A DNA stretch of 64,000 bases from Smallanthus sonchifolius (lineage: Eukaryota > Streptophyta > Magnoliopsida > Asterales > Asteraceae). Below, in pieces: positions 21,864 to 32,895 of this stretch (position 1 is the first letter of the stretch; the number at the start of each line of letters is the position of its first letter). The stretch covers positions 5,057,501 through 5,121,500 of the forward strand of contig CM042022.1 of the NCBI GenBank assembly GCA_023525975.1. Reading direction: 5' to 3'. The notes beneath the pieces were generated by a model. It did not search any database. It had not been told where the DNA came from and worked only from the letters and a program-made list of their open reading frames with translations. The position numbers and the translations under genes were made by a program.

Positions 21864-22511
21864 ATAATTGGTATCAGAGCTTGGCGAAAGAGAAGTCCGT
21901 TTTGAGAGTCGGTTTTTTAAAAAGGGAAAGGGGAGCAGCCCCTGTAACCGCGGGGCTGGGAAGAAAAGACCGAGAAGGGGCGATTTCGGTGTTCGTTGAT
22001 GGTGATCAGATCTAGTTATGATAAGACAACTTCAATACGTGATCAATCGACCCGGTCCTTCCCGCCACGGATAAAAAACGGAGTAACCGGGGTAGGTTGT
22101 TTTTTTGGTAGAAGATATTCGATCAGATTTGCGGGTAGGCAGACGGAAAAAGATTCGTCAAATCAGAAGACTTTGAATCTAGTTTTGCCTAGCAAGTAAA
22201 GAAGAAAAACGAAAGAAGCAGCAGGATAGCGGGCTTGTTTTTTCTTTGATCGGTGGTCAAGAAAAGGTTTTTCTGGTGACCCGGGAAGAGGGAGATCGAT
22301 AGTGGTCAAGTGGGATTGAAGTCGTGAAGAAGAGAATATAATAATGGTTTATGCAAAGGAGAAAAAGCATGTTTGTGAACATTGTGGTTGTGAAAGTTCA
22401 TGTGAGGATGATCTAGTACGAGGCCTAGGGAAGGGTCGGTGGTCCAGGAAGGGTCAAGACGGTGAACAGATCCAATAGAAGTGCATGACAAGATTACGGG
22501 GGTGATTATTG

Positions 22512-22822
22512 TGTTAATCTTGTTATAGTCTAATAGTCTAAGGGGTGCAAGGAGTAAGTCGCAAGTTTACTGGATTGGGTTGCAAGTTTGTTAGTTCTAG
22601 TAGGAGTCTAATGCTTGTTTATTTTATTAGTTTATTAATTGTTTGTTTGAGTTCGTATTAGACTAGAAGTGAGTTTTTATTTATTTGATTATTTAATTGA
22701 GTTTGAGTTGTGTTAGGATTATTATAGGGCTTATTATAAATAGATGGTTAGAGATTAATTGTAAAGTGTGATTTTTTTTGTTTAGTAAAATTCACTTTTC
22801 CTATTATTGGGCATGATTTCCA
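22512..22822 (+). repeat. 3' LTR of the TRIM-like element
   Basis: Direct repeat of 21548-21863 with scattered substitutions and a few small gaps, ending near TGATTTCCA. Confidence 0.75.
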
Positions 22823-22956
22823 ACAACAACGTATGCTAAATGCCTAAATATAAATGCACATATGTATGTGATTAACTCTCTACTCATGATTAGTCGACCA
22901 AAGTTGTGATAACCGAAAATTCGAAAGTTTAAATTTAAAAGTTTAACTTTTCCATA

Positions 22957-22998
<42 letters not shown>

Positions 22999-23201
22999 AT
23001 TAATATGAGAACTAATTTGTTGGAAATTTGTAAAATTTTATTTGGATTTATGTCAAAATGATTATTGTAATTATAAACTTATTTAAAAAATGTTTTAATA
23101 AAGAGGTTTTTATAAAGTTAAAAATGTGTATATGAAGTTTGGGATCTTTCATTCTGGTCGTAAGAGAAATTACCAAACGTCTAACATTCCCCCACGCTTG
23201 A
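22823..23201. other. Intergenic, with AT microsatellite
   Basis: A TA repeat of about 36 bases runs from about 22960 to 22996. No gene is seen. Confidence 0.6.
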
Positions 23202-23353
23202 CGCAAATGAGGCTTTTATTTAGAAAAAAAAAAAAGAAGACTATGCCTTCGCAATATGAATATTAAGTAATAATAGCACGGCACATTGAATTCGATATAA
23301 GAAATTTTGTTTTCAAAACATTAGATTTTGTGTCGAGTGAGTAATATGATAAA

Positions 23354-23880
23354 AAGAAATCAAAGACAAATGATTTGTTTGATATTATGGATGACGGGTT
23401 ACGTAGGGACGTTTGGTTTTTGTAGGTTTGCCCGGCCTATTGCTTTTTCCTTGTGCCTATTTCATCGTAGGGGTTGGTTCACGGGTACAACCTTTGTAAC
23501 TTCATGGTATACCCATGGATTGTCCAGTTCCTATTTGAAAGGCTGCAATTTCTTAATTGTCGCAGTTTCTACTCCTGCTAATAGTTTAGCATATTCTTTG
23601 TTACTACTATGGGGTCCTGAAGTACAAGGAGATTTTACTTGTTGGTGTCAATTAGGCGGTCTGTGGACTTTTGTTGCTTTCCACGACGCTTTCGGACTAA
23701 TACGTTTCATGATATGTCAATTAGAACTTGCTCGATCTGTTCAATTGCGACCTTATAATGCAATCTCATTCTCTGGTCCAATTGCCATTTTTGTTTCGGT
23801 ATTCCTGATTTATCTACTAGGTCAATCTGGTCGGTTCTTTGCACCTAGTTTTGTGTAGCAGCTATATTTCCACAGCTATC
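23354..23880 (+). pseudogene. psbD: Nuclear copy of chloroplast psbD (copy A, partial)
   Basis: The DNA corresponds to the 5' third of the chloroplast gene for photosystem II protein D2. Recognisable blocks are GWFTGTTFVTSWYTHG, STPANSLAYSLLLLWGPE, DFTCWCQLGGLWTFVAFHDA and RPYNAISFSGPIAIFVSVFL. The start region is in another frame because of small deletions (for example near 23470), residues conserved in D2 are changed (LEGCNF reads LKGCNF), and the match stops abruptly near 23880. It lacks most of the protein and has no plastid context, so it is a nuclear plastid-DNA insertion, not a working gene. Confidence 0.92.
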
Positions 23881-24164
23881 CTGACGACGTGAAACAACCC
23901 TCAAAAATAACCAAAAATAATCACCAAAAAGGAAACCCTCCCCCTCCTCCACGTTTTTTTCCAGCAGGATTCATGGGCCTGGCCACCTCCCCAGCTATTC
24001 TGACAACGCTTGGCACCAATGAGGCTATTGTTTAAGAGAAAATAGAAGACTATGCCTTCGTAATATGAATATTAAGTAGTAATAGCACAACATTTTGAAT
24101 TTGATATAAGAAATTTTGTTTTCAAAACATTAGATTATGTATCGAGAGAGTAATATGATAAAAA

Positions 24165-24770
24165 GGTACCAAAGACAAAAATGATTTGTTTGATAATATG
24201 GATGACTAGTTACGTAGGTACAGATTCGTTTTTGTAGGCTGGCCCCGACCTATTGCTCTTTCCTTGTGCCTATTTCACCGTAGGAGGTTGATTCACGGGT
24301 TCAACTTTGGTAACTTCATGGTATACCCAGGGATTGTCCAGTTCCTATTTGAAAGGCTGCAATTTCTTAACTGTCGCAGTTTCTACTCCTACTAATAGTT
24401 TAGCATATTCTTTATTACTACTATGGGGTCCTAAAGCACAAGATTTTACTCTTTAGTGTCAATTAGGCGGTCTATGGACTTTTGTTGCTCTTCACGACGC
24501 TTTCGGACTAACAGGTTTCATGTTACGTCAATTCGAACTTGATCGATCTGTTCACTTGCGACCTTATAATGCAATCCCATTCTTTGGTCCAATTGTTTTT
24601 TTTTTGTTTCTCTATTCCTGATTCATCTACTAGATCAGTCTGGTTGGTTCTTTACGCCTACTTTTTTGTGTAAGTCTATATTTCGATTTATCCTCCTTTT
24701 ACGTGTAAGTCTATATTTCGATTTATCCTCCTTTTACAAAGATTTCATAACTGGACATTGAACCCATTTT
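24165..24770 (+). pseudogene. psbD: Nuclear copy of chloroplast psbD (copy B, partial)
   Basis: A second, more degraded copy of the same psbD region, with in-frame stops and indels, extending slightly further to a GGACATTGAACCCATTT word (D2 WTLNPF). About 35 bases of psbD-derived sequence are themselves repeated in tandem at 24668-24736. The flanking nuclear sequence is duplicated together with the psbD part, so copy B arose with copy A by tandem duplication after one plastid insertion. Confidence 0.9.
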
Positions 24771-24779
24771 AGGATGTCC

Positions 24780-25263
24780 TTTACCGAGTATCAATGGATA
24801 GTGTACAATTTTAAACATCACATAAAACGTTTCCATTTCATAACCATAATTTTTAACACAAGTAGCATAAGGGAACATTTAAATTTCATATATCCGAATT
24901 TTTAATATTTTGGGTTCAGATATCTATTTCAGAATCGAATATCCAAAATTTCAAATAACTTAAACTTGATAGAAAGCTTTTGAACTTGAATATTTACAAC
25001 AAAAATAAATTAAAACTAAAATCAGTTCAAATTGTAAACAAGATTGGAGCTATCGTTAGATCGATCGCATAAAAAAAATCTAAAATTATCAAATGCACAA
25101 TCAATCGATGAATGCCACGGTAATATTATATCAATAGCATCAATTACATGTAACATCTATTCAAATCAACGATTGAACATAGAATCTAACTAACCAAACC
25201 CTAGGAGATAAGGATGAAACCCTAACTGCCAAAACAAGAAACCTAGAAACCAGAAATTTCGTT
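24780..25263. other. Intergenic, downstream of histone H4
   Basis: AT-rich, no frame recognised. The part close to 25263 is the likely 3' UTR of the H4 gene. Confidence 0.4.
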
Positions 25264-25575
25264 TTAACCTCCAAATCCGTACAGAGTACGTCCCTGACGC
25301 TTCAAAGCATAAACCACATCCATCGCCGTAACAGTTTTCCGGCGAGCGTGTTCCGTGTAAGTAACGGCATCGCGAATAACGTTCTCGAGAAAGATCTTCA
25401 AAACTCCTCGGGTCTCTTCGTAGATAAGTCCGCTGATACGCTTCACGCCACCTCTTCGGGCAAGTCGCCGGATCGCCGGTTTCGTGATCCCCTGGATGTT
25501 GTCCCGGAGAACTTTCCGGTGACGCTTGGCTCCTCCCTTTCCTAATCCCTTGCCTCCTTTTCCTCTTCCTGACAT
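25264..25575 (-). CDS. H4: Histone H4
   Basis: A single-exon frame of 103 residues, the exact family length, beginning [19 protein letters not shown] and ending GRTLYGFGG. Every region of the core histone H4 is present: the lysine-rich N-terminal tail carrying the usual acetylation sites, the three histone-fold helices with [20 protein letters not shown] and [20 protein letters not shown], and the C-terminal tail. H4 pairs with H3 in the nucleosome core. There are no introns, as usual for H4, and no lesions. Codon use is richer in G and C than the surroundings. It stands alone; no other histone gene is in the window. Confidence 0.97.
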
Positions 25576-25646
25576 TCTCTCTCTCTAGCTTTCTCTCTCT
25601 AAAACAGAATTGATTTTTGTTTGAATTGGTTTCAAGTGGGGAGTGT

Positions 25647-25655
25647 GTATATATT
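25647..25655 (-). promoter_or_regulatory. Candidate TATA box of histone H4
   Basis: The minus strand reads AATATATAC about 75 bases upstream of the H4 start codon. An AACGG (Myb-type core) word lies near 25696-25700 on the minus strand. I see no exact CGCGGATC histone octamer. Confidence 0.5.
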
Positions 25656-25859
25656 GGGGGTGTAACATTTTGTGTTTCTGGGAGGAGTGATTTCAGCCGT
25701 TGATTTGAAGGAATGTAAGCAATGAGTACCGTACGATTTCCATCCGTGTGGTGGGTAATAGAACGTTTTGATTGGTTCATTTTCGAGCGCCAGATCCAGC
25801 ATTGTGTGATAATTGGTAAGTCATTGGACTTCACATATTCGAGTCCAAATGCAAAGAAA

Positions 25860-26254
25860 TATCTTAGTATATTTTTTTAACCAAGTATAATGCTAACCAG
25901 AATATATTTTCCGCGCATTGCCACGGGTTGGTTCTAAACAACGTAAATAAGAATAAACATGTTACAACGGTAATTTTAAACTTAAAAATCCATAATATTT
26001 TAAAAGTTATAGCTCAAATTAAGTATAAAGATTTATTTTTTTAAGGAAAAAAATTATAAATATTTTGAGATTTAAAAAAAATTAAAACCAAGTAATTATG
26101 ACGTTAGCTATTCGGAAAAGGGGGGGGGAGGCATCACGCGGGTGGAGAAAAGGCTCGGCGACCACGAGACCAGGTCCACTATTTGTTCTTTGTTTCCATT
26201 TAACACTGATATATAAATATATATATATATATATGTATGTATAAACCTACGTTT
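25860..26254. other. Intergenic, with short G run and AT microsatellite
   Basis: A nine-base G run occurs near 26120 and a TA repeat near 26210-26236. No gene is seen. Confidence 0.5.
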
Positions 26255-26690
26255 TAAAAACCGTTTATCAATCGTTTCATTCTCATTCATCTTCAACATC
26301 TCTAGCTCGGTTCAAAAGTTCGAAGTCTCGCCTTTTTCACTCTATGGGCTCCCAAATACCGCACACGAAGCGCCTCCCACACATCCTTTGCATTTTCATG
26401 CGATCTTCGGGTAGAGTTTGGAACACGAATGCTCTCATAATTATTTTTTTCTAGCCTCGACCGTTCTTCCCGTTACCGGGTTAATAGCTTCCCACAAACC
26501 GTATGCTTGTAGAATTGATTCCACCATTATTGACCAACTCCTCTAGTTTGTTGCGGATAACTTCGGGCATTGCAATGGATGTTGTTTTGATAGCTTGCTT
26601 CCACAATTTCACCACCACCATCTTTCTTTCCTATCATCACTTTCTTTACTCAAAGTTGTCAAAAAAACAAGCAAATACAACTTTCCTGGA
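26255..26690 (-). pseudogene. Ty1/copia gag fragment
   Basis: The minus strand yields, in shifting frames, WKQAIKTTSIAMPEV, ALRVRYLGAHRVKKARLRTF and MLKMNENETID. These are successive pieces of the copia gag domain in the right order. Frameshifts and stops separate them, and the fragment ends at an AT microsatellite. No LTR is attached. Confidence 0.55.
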
Positions 26691-26759
26691 ATCATGAACC
26701 TAACGAAACGTATTTGGGATTGAAAAAATAGTCTTTATTACTCCCTTATCAATATTTAA

Positions 26760-27440
26760 TGGTTATCGAGGACTGATATCGCTAGTCCCTAGGTAGTAGC
26801 GGATACCTAGTACTAGTTAGTGGTTCTTGTATCTGAAAATCAGTCCCTATTGTATGGCACCAATAGGGACTAATGGTCAGTTTGTGGTAAAAAAAATTCA
26901 GTCCTTAATTTGTCTCCCAGTAAAAAAAATTCAGTCCTCAATCAGTCTCGGATACTATGATATTTCAATCCCTAATATGTATCTTTAGGGACTGACAATT
27001 AATCATCTAAACATGTCTGTATAGTCCCTAAAACGTTTCGTTAGGTTCGTGATTCAATACCAAATCAGTCTCAAGTTAGAGGTTTTAAAGACTGAGAATT
27101 TGTCATCGGTATCACGCGATTTCAATCGTTAATATGCTTCTTTTAGAAACTGAAAATTAATCTTAGATAACATGTTATTTTAGTCCCTAATATGTAATTG
27201 TAGAGTCTGATAATCAGTCCCATATAACATTTATTTTTAATCTCCAATATGTTTATTTAGGGACTGAAAACCAGTCTCCTAAACTAGTCCCTATTATGTT
27301 TATTATGGACTCTTTTTTAGTCTCTAATAATATGTCTCATTTTTTTTTACAGATTGAAAAATAGTTTTCGATACAACTTAATTCAGTCTACAACATGTAT
27401 TCAAAATACCTAACAAATCTCTTCAAAGACTAAAAAGAAG
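26760..27440. repeat. Dispersed AGGGACTGA repeat cluster (likely CACTA subterminal region)
   Basis: At least a dozen copies of TAGTCCCTAATATG and its reverse form TAGGGACTGA occur in both orientations over about 650 bases. Mixed-orientation short repeats next to a CACTA accessory gene are typical of CACTA subterminal DNA. The expected CACTA terminus was not found at the left edge. Confidence 0.6.
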
Positions 27441-28611
27441 CCCCCAATGCAGTTGTTATATAAATAATTTAAAGTTTTATATATTAAATTTCAGTCAATA
27501 AAGAAAAGTAATATCATTCATGAATTTGTTTCTTGATTTCTCGAAATCTCAAAAATATTTAAGCATTAATATCATAACAATAATCAATCAAAATAATAAC
27601 AGTTGATCAATTCTAAAGTGTAAAAGAGTATTAGATGTCCAAAAAAGTAATAAACATCTTAACTAACGTCCTAGGTTTATCGCTGAATGGTTCATGAGCT
27701 TCATTAACCGCCGGTGTCGATATTGTGCTCCCGAATTCTGGGAACTTTGACGTCATGAAGTCGAACATTCTATCGTATTTCTCGTTACTCTGTTTGAGTT
27801 CCTCCTGGAGTGCAATAACCTGATTTCTTAGATCTTCGTTGGTCTCAGTTGAATCCTGTTGAGATGATTCAGCTGCCGATTTCGACCAGTTACCTTTTTT
27901 CCTCAACATTGGCCCAACACCTACCACCCATCCTGGTTGTATTGTTTTTAGCTTGCCATAAACACTCTTTATGGCTTCTTTTTCAAGCTTGTGTTCTATA
28001 GTAGTAGTAATTGCGGTTCCTTCAAAATTTAATTTTTCCATGGCCGTTTTTTGCTGAATAATATTTTCCTAACATAATAGAATGTACGAGAACAACATTT
28101 AAAACTAGTAGCAACCCAAAATCAATTTTCAAAATTAAAGCCTTTTAACAAGAAGATGCTTACATATTCAATACGTGAATGATCATTTAGCCATCATTGT
28201 TTCTCGGCTTTGAAACACAGCTTATGATAAAGTTCAAAAGGGCAAGGTGACATTTGAGTCTTGGTATTTGTCTGCCATCATAAAAACTATATTAATGAAG
28301 AATAAATATATTCTAAAAGAAAGAATGAAATCAAATATTTTTAACACATAAAACTAAGAAAAAGTGAAAACTAAGAAAAAGTGAAACCACTATTTTACTG
28401 GTAATACGTCAATAATATTTAAATTATGAGTCGAAAAGTCCAAATCTTACCATTTTAAATGCACAATTAGCTATCGACCGAGCTTACATTAACTTGTTTA
28501 GCTCTGTTAGCTTCCATCTTATCACTAAATTTCTACAAAAATAAAATTCGACATACATGTTTTTGTTCCGAAAAATAAGAAAATAATTTACGAATATGTA
28601 TTATGATTTAT

Positions 28612-28806
28612 CATGGCCGATTCCGATAATCCTCAAAAAAATTTGGGCCCGGGACATATAAAAAAACGGGCCCTATAATATAAATTCAATAATTATATAT
28701 AAAAAAACATAATATGGGCTTATATGTATTTTTTTTTAATTAGGCATATATATATATAGATTTTTTTTATTTATTGGTTTTCGGTTCAGATTTATAAACA
28801 ATTGAG

Positions 28807-28881
<75 letters not shown>

Positions 28882-29515
28882 TAAAACACATACATATAAT
28901 ATAAAAAAAATTAAAAACTTCGGGCCCTAGTATAACCATCATTAAAAAATTTCATTGCTAATAGTAGTAGCAAAATTAAATGTTCTATAATGAAATTGGT
29001 ATATGTTATATTAGGTTAGAAACTCGTGTATTTATACGGGTTAAATAAATAAAAATTTAAATAGTAGTTATTAATGATGGTTTAAAATTATAAAATGATT
29101 GAACAATTTAATTGATAATAAACCAACTTTGAATTAAAAAAATTTTAGATAAAAATTGAAACGAATTATTAATCTAATTGTCTAAAATAATGGAGTTGAT
29201 TAAAATGTATAAATACTTTTAGTGGGTTTTTTTTAATTTCTAAGTGAGTTAATAGGATAAATGGATAATAAAAGTAGTACTGTAGTGGGACTTTTTTTAA
29301 TTTCTAAGTTGGTTAATAGGATAAATGGATAATACAAGTAGTAGGCCTTTTTTTAATTTCTACGTGAGTTAATAGGATAAATGGATAATACAAGTTAGAC
29401 ATTTTATAAATATATATATATATATAATATATATATATAATTTTAAAAACTACGGATCCCTTAGGAGACCGAGCCCCGGACGGTGCCCCCCCCCCCCCCC
29501 TAAGGGCTGCCCCTG
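28612..29515. mobile_element. Non-autonomous hAT-like element (904 bp)
   Basis: Flanked by a perfect 8-bp duplication TGATTTAT at 28604-28611 and 29516-29523, the hallmark of hAT insertions. The ends, CATGGCCGATTCC and (reverse) CAGGGGCAGCCCTTA, are imperfect inverted repeats. The interior has no transposase; it holds GGGCCC words near both ends, a long TA microsatellite (28813-28880), another at 29409-29438, and a 14-C run (29487-29500). Confidence 0.8.
28813..28880. repeat. TA microsatellite
   Basis: About 68 bases of nearly pure TA repeat with one G interruption. Confidence 0.95.
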
Positions 29516-30139
29516 TGATTTATAAAATAAAGTCAACATACTAACTCGGGTTTTTTTCTAACTCCCGGTAGACGCAAAGATGATTCCAGTCTTCTTCACT
29601 CAGACAATCAGGCATCATTTTCGATCTAGCCAGTTGCGGATTTGTTTTTCCTTCATTCATCTTCCAGTGTTGACTCAAAACACCTCGGGTGCATTTCCAT
29701 TTCACGTGTATTCGCGAATTCACACACTCCATAAAAACGTTATATGTCCGCAACAACTTGAATTTTCCCTGCATTGGATATATTATTAATAATACAAATG
29801 AAAATATATAACAGTCGCTTCTCAATACTTAAAAGTATTAGTTATACAACTTACTTCTAATTTCTCATACATCAGTGTTTTCACAGATTCCGGTACCGAA
29901 TCCCATGTATGAAAATTCATCGGACAAGCATTGTGAATAACGATTCCACCCTCGGTCGCAAAGGACGTTGATGAGTCCCCAACGAAGGTAAGTGTATGCT
30001 TATCCAATGTCAAATGGATTTTAGAACCATTAGGCAAATTCTGTGAAATCCTGTTAACGCTTTGATTTACACTTGGACCGCGCCTCTTTGCTGGATTAGC
30101 ATGTTGTTCTATAGCATGTGGTTCAATGGCAGGTTGTTC

Positions 30140-30729
30140 TGCAAGTAATGTATAAAAGATAAAAAGATAAAATGATTTGAGTTCTATTTATTTAGCAAAG
30201 CAATACAACCCATTTCATCACAGTTTTAAAGGCCAATAAGTAGCACTTTTTGTCGACCCACAAGTCTAATTAGAGAACCCGAACACGACTCATATTTTTT
30301 TTTCGTGTTAAGGATTTCAACCTTAACCTGGATACACATAAATTCGAGTGAACCTGAACACGACCCAGATTTAAATAATTTTTCTCAAAACCAAGAAAAT
30401 AGGCACCTAACTGTTTTCCAAATCAACAAGTTAGACTATCCGTAATGATATGGTGAAAGTTATGGATTTTCTGTGTCACCTAAGCGCCACGTAGACACTA
30501 GCTTCCTTCACCCTCACCCAGGTGTGTAATAGTGGGGTGAGGGTGACCAGTTTTGTAATAATTATATAATCATTATTTTTTTAATTTAATAAATTTAATA
30601 AACTAATACTAAAAACATTTATAATAAAAAACAACATAATATTAAAAAAAACACCATAATTAACAAAAAATAAAAAAAACATACAATCTAGAACAAAAAA
30701 AAACCATACAATCTAAAACTACATATTAT
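30140..30729. other. Intergenic, with small MITE-like stretch
   Basis: 30480-30552 contains a partly self-complementary CACCCTCACC / GGTGAGGGTG stretch, probably one end of a small inverted-repeat element. The remainder is AT-rich. Confidence 0.35.
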
Positions 30730-31135
30730 ATTTTTCTTCGATTTATTTCTTCACCTTAAGGAATTTTTCACGATCCTCACCGACCAAATGATCGATGATC
30801 ATGAAATAAAGTTTCATATCGATAGCCTTTTTTTGCCTCATTCATTTTGATCTTCCTTTCGGATAACTCGTTGAACTTGGTCATCCGGTCGGATATAGAA
30901 TCACCCCACTATTACACGGGCCGGTTGAATCAGGAATCATTACACAGGGCCGGTTGAACTTGATCAGGGCCGGATATAGCGTCACCCCACTATTACACAG
31001 GTCGGATATAGCCTTTTTTTGCCTCATTTATTTTGATCTACCTCTCGGATAACTCGTTGAACTTGGTCATCCGGTCGGATATAGCGTCACCCCACTATTA
31101 CACAGGGCCGGTTGAACTTGATCAGGGCCTGTTGA
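30730..31135 (-). repeat. Duplicated repeat block with Harbinger-type fragment
   Basis: A GCCTTTTTTTGCCTCATT...CCGGTCGGATATAG unit of about 187 bases occurs twice (from about 30826 and 31012), with extra copies of TCACCCCACTATTACACAGG and GGCCGGTTGAACTTGATCAG between. On the minus strand 30900-30730 gives KFNELSERKIKMNEAKKG and, in another frame, MIIDHLVGEDREKFLKVKK, resembling the NAM-associated end of PIF/Harbinger ORF1-type proteins. That assignment is tentative. Confidence 0.45.
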
Positions 31136-31896
31136 ATCAGGAAAAAAAGCCCAAATTGCAACTATAAACCAAATCAAACCCTAATTCGCAATCATCTTTC
31201 ATTCAGACGAATTTGGAGCAGCTAGGGGCGATTTTGAGAGGTAGCTAGAGACAGTTCCAGATCATCTACTGAAGCTATGCTCGTGTGTCTGACAAACATG
31301 CTTGGCTAAGCTGCGTGTGGCTCCCCCTCGACGGATGGTTCGTACATGTTTTCGTATTTGATTCAGTTTGTGTATGTTGGATCTTGTTAGTTTTTGACAC
31401 AACCTTGATAGATTGATGTATTAGTTATGTTAAACAGTTTATGTTATTGCTTTGAGTTTCTTGTTTACAATCTTGTTCGGTTAATGATAAGACCTAGTAG
31501 CAGGGTTGGGTGACTAAAGGGGGTAACTTGGTATTCATAAATTGGGTGATTGAATTATATTGGTTTGTGACGTAACTAGTTGTATAGGTTGTTGACAACA
31601 GCCTGTCTTCAATTACTGTTTTAACTGATTTTCCAACACTATGTCTATGTGGTGTCTAATGAACAACTGAGTTTTGCATAAATCTAGAACCTGAAGTTTG
31701 GAGGAAGTTACATCTTTATTTGATTTGTGTTTTAATTATAAATTACTAAACTAAGAAATTATATCTTTCCACTGATTCCCTGTGGATTCGACAACCCTAC
31801 TTTCTTGTCTACAGTCTAAGGTAGTGAAGCAGTAGTTTTTATAGGTGTTTTTGATTGACCTTGACACCGCGAACAGCTGACTTGATACAAGTCTGT
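31136..31896. other. Unassigned, no coding frame
   Basis: The segment 31140-31340 is less AT-rich and reads like a transcript leader (AAACCCTAATTCGC), but no gene follows that I can recognise. Confidence 0.3.
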
Positions 31897-31901
31897 ACAC
31901 T

Positions 31902-31957
<56 letters not shown>

Positions 31958-31958
31958 T
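31897..31958. repeat. Compound CA/TA/GA microsatellite
   Basis: A CA repeat of about 30 bases, followed directly by TA and then GA repeats. Confidence 0.95.
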
Positions 31959-32895
31959 AAAATACATGCATTGACATGCAATAGGTGAAAAGACACTCAA
32001 CGATAGTGCAAAGCTACTCTGTAAAGCAGAATTTTGAGCAAAAAGACACCAATGATAATGTCGTCCTATAGGAAAATTTCAAAAGATATGTCTAATCAAG
32101 GCTTATTGTTTTTTAACATGTAAGTCCGTCGTGCTATGTTTTTAATCAATTTTGTCAGAGATTTCCTGAACAGTTCATGTACCCGTGCTAGTTAGGCTCT
32201 TTTAGTTATTATTTAGGTGCTTAAAAGATCATGAGGAAGGGAAGGTTTATCCGATAAGTTGTGGGGTCCATTAAGTTCATCAAAAACTCATCTAATTCAC
32301 AATAAGATAAATACAGGTTTCTGAGATGTGAGTGTGGGTCCCACTAAGTCATGAACAATTATTACCCACAAACACATGATAAATTCATTCACTGCTTGCT
32401 TGTCAATTAAGGTATAAAGGCTTGAGTTTAGAAGGATACTATATATTGACAATCACCGAGACCTATTTAAGAAAATGAACGGCTAATAAGTATTATTTGG
32501 TCTGCACTAGAATGATATGATCCTATAACAGAGTTTCTCTCAAAACTAACGTGTTTCAGTAAGTGTCGTATGTTGTCAAAAGAACAAAAAGATTTTGTGT
32601 TTTTAGCTTACTTTAAGTTATTTTATTTTTATCTTTGTCTTTTGTTTGTTAAAATGACCGTTCTTGTTTGATTCAATAATCGTGAAAAAGAGGCTTTATA
32701 AACAAATGAGGTTTTATTGAAAAGTTGGAAAGTTTCATAATTTTATAAGTTTAAGCATACTTGCATTTTGCACATACTTGTATTTGAGTGAACTTTCAGG
32801 AGTAAAAAGATAACATTCCTTATCCAAGGGATGATGAAGAACATAACAACATTGTTGCACCAAGTGTCATCACTGTCGAAAAGCACGGTGTACAT
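31959..32895. other. Unassigned AT-rich stretch
   Basis: No terminus, gene or long repeat recognised. It may be non-coding flank of the frame at 32896. Confidence 0.35.

Larger units (their letters stand above)
21548..22822 (+). mobile_element. TRIM-like miniature LTR retrotransposon
   Basis: Two direct repeats of about 315 bp, 21548-21863 and 22512-22822, flank only about 650 bp. A tRNA-Met primer-binding site TGGTATCAGAGC lies at 21869-21880, right after the left repeat, and a purine-rich ATTACGGGGGTGATT lies just before the right repeat. The internal part has no gag or pol and only short frames with no known match. This is the structure of TRIM elements, which must borrow proteins from other retrotransposons. 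The exact ends and the target duplication are uncertain. Confidence 0.8.
27631..30139 (-). pseudogene. CACTA accessory protein gene (plant transposase 24-like), interrupted
   Basis: Read leftward on the minus strand, exon-like parts are about 30139-29865 (KRRGPSVNQSVNRISQNLP, then TEGGIVIHNACPMNFHTWD), about 29783-29541 (starting GKFKLLRTYNVF, including SEEDWNHLCVYRELEKNP) and 28041-27631 (VYGKLKTIQPGWVVGVGP plus a coiled-coil tail, RNQVIALQEELKQSNEKYD). Donor-like GTAAGTT follows YEKLE and an acceptor AG precedes GKFK. The order matches the Ptta/En/Spm plant transposase family, a CACTA-encoded accessory protein. A hAT-like element sits between the last two parts. I cannot show that splicing would give a full protein. 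Confidence 0.55.

Noticed and set aside
28736..28942. Frame with long isoleucine-tyrosine repeat
   Set aside because: It is the translation of a TA microsatellite.
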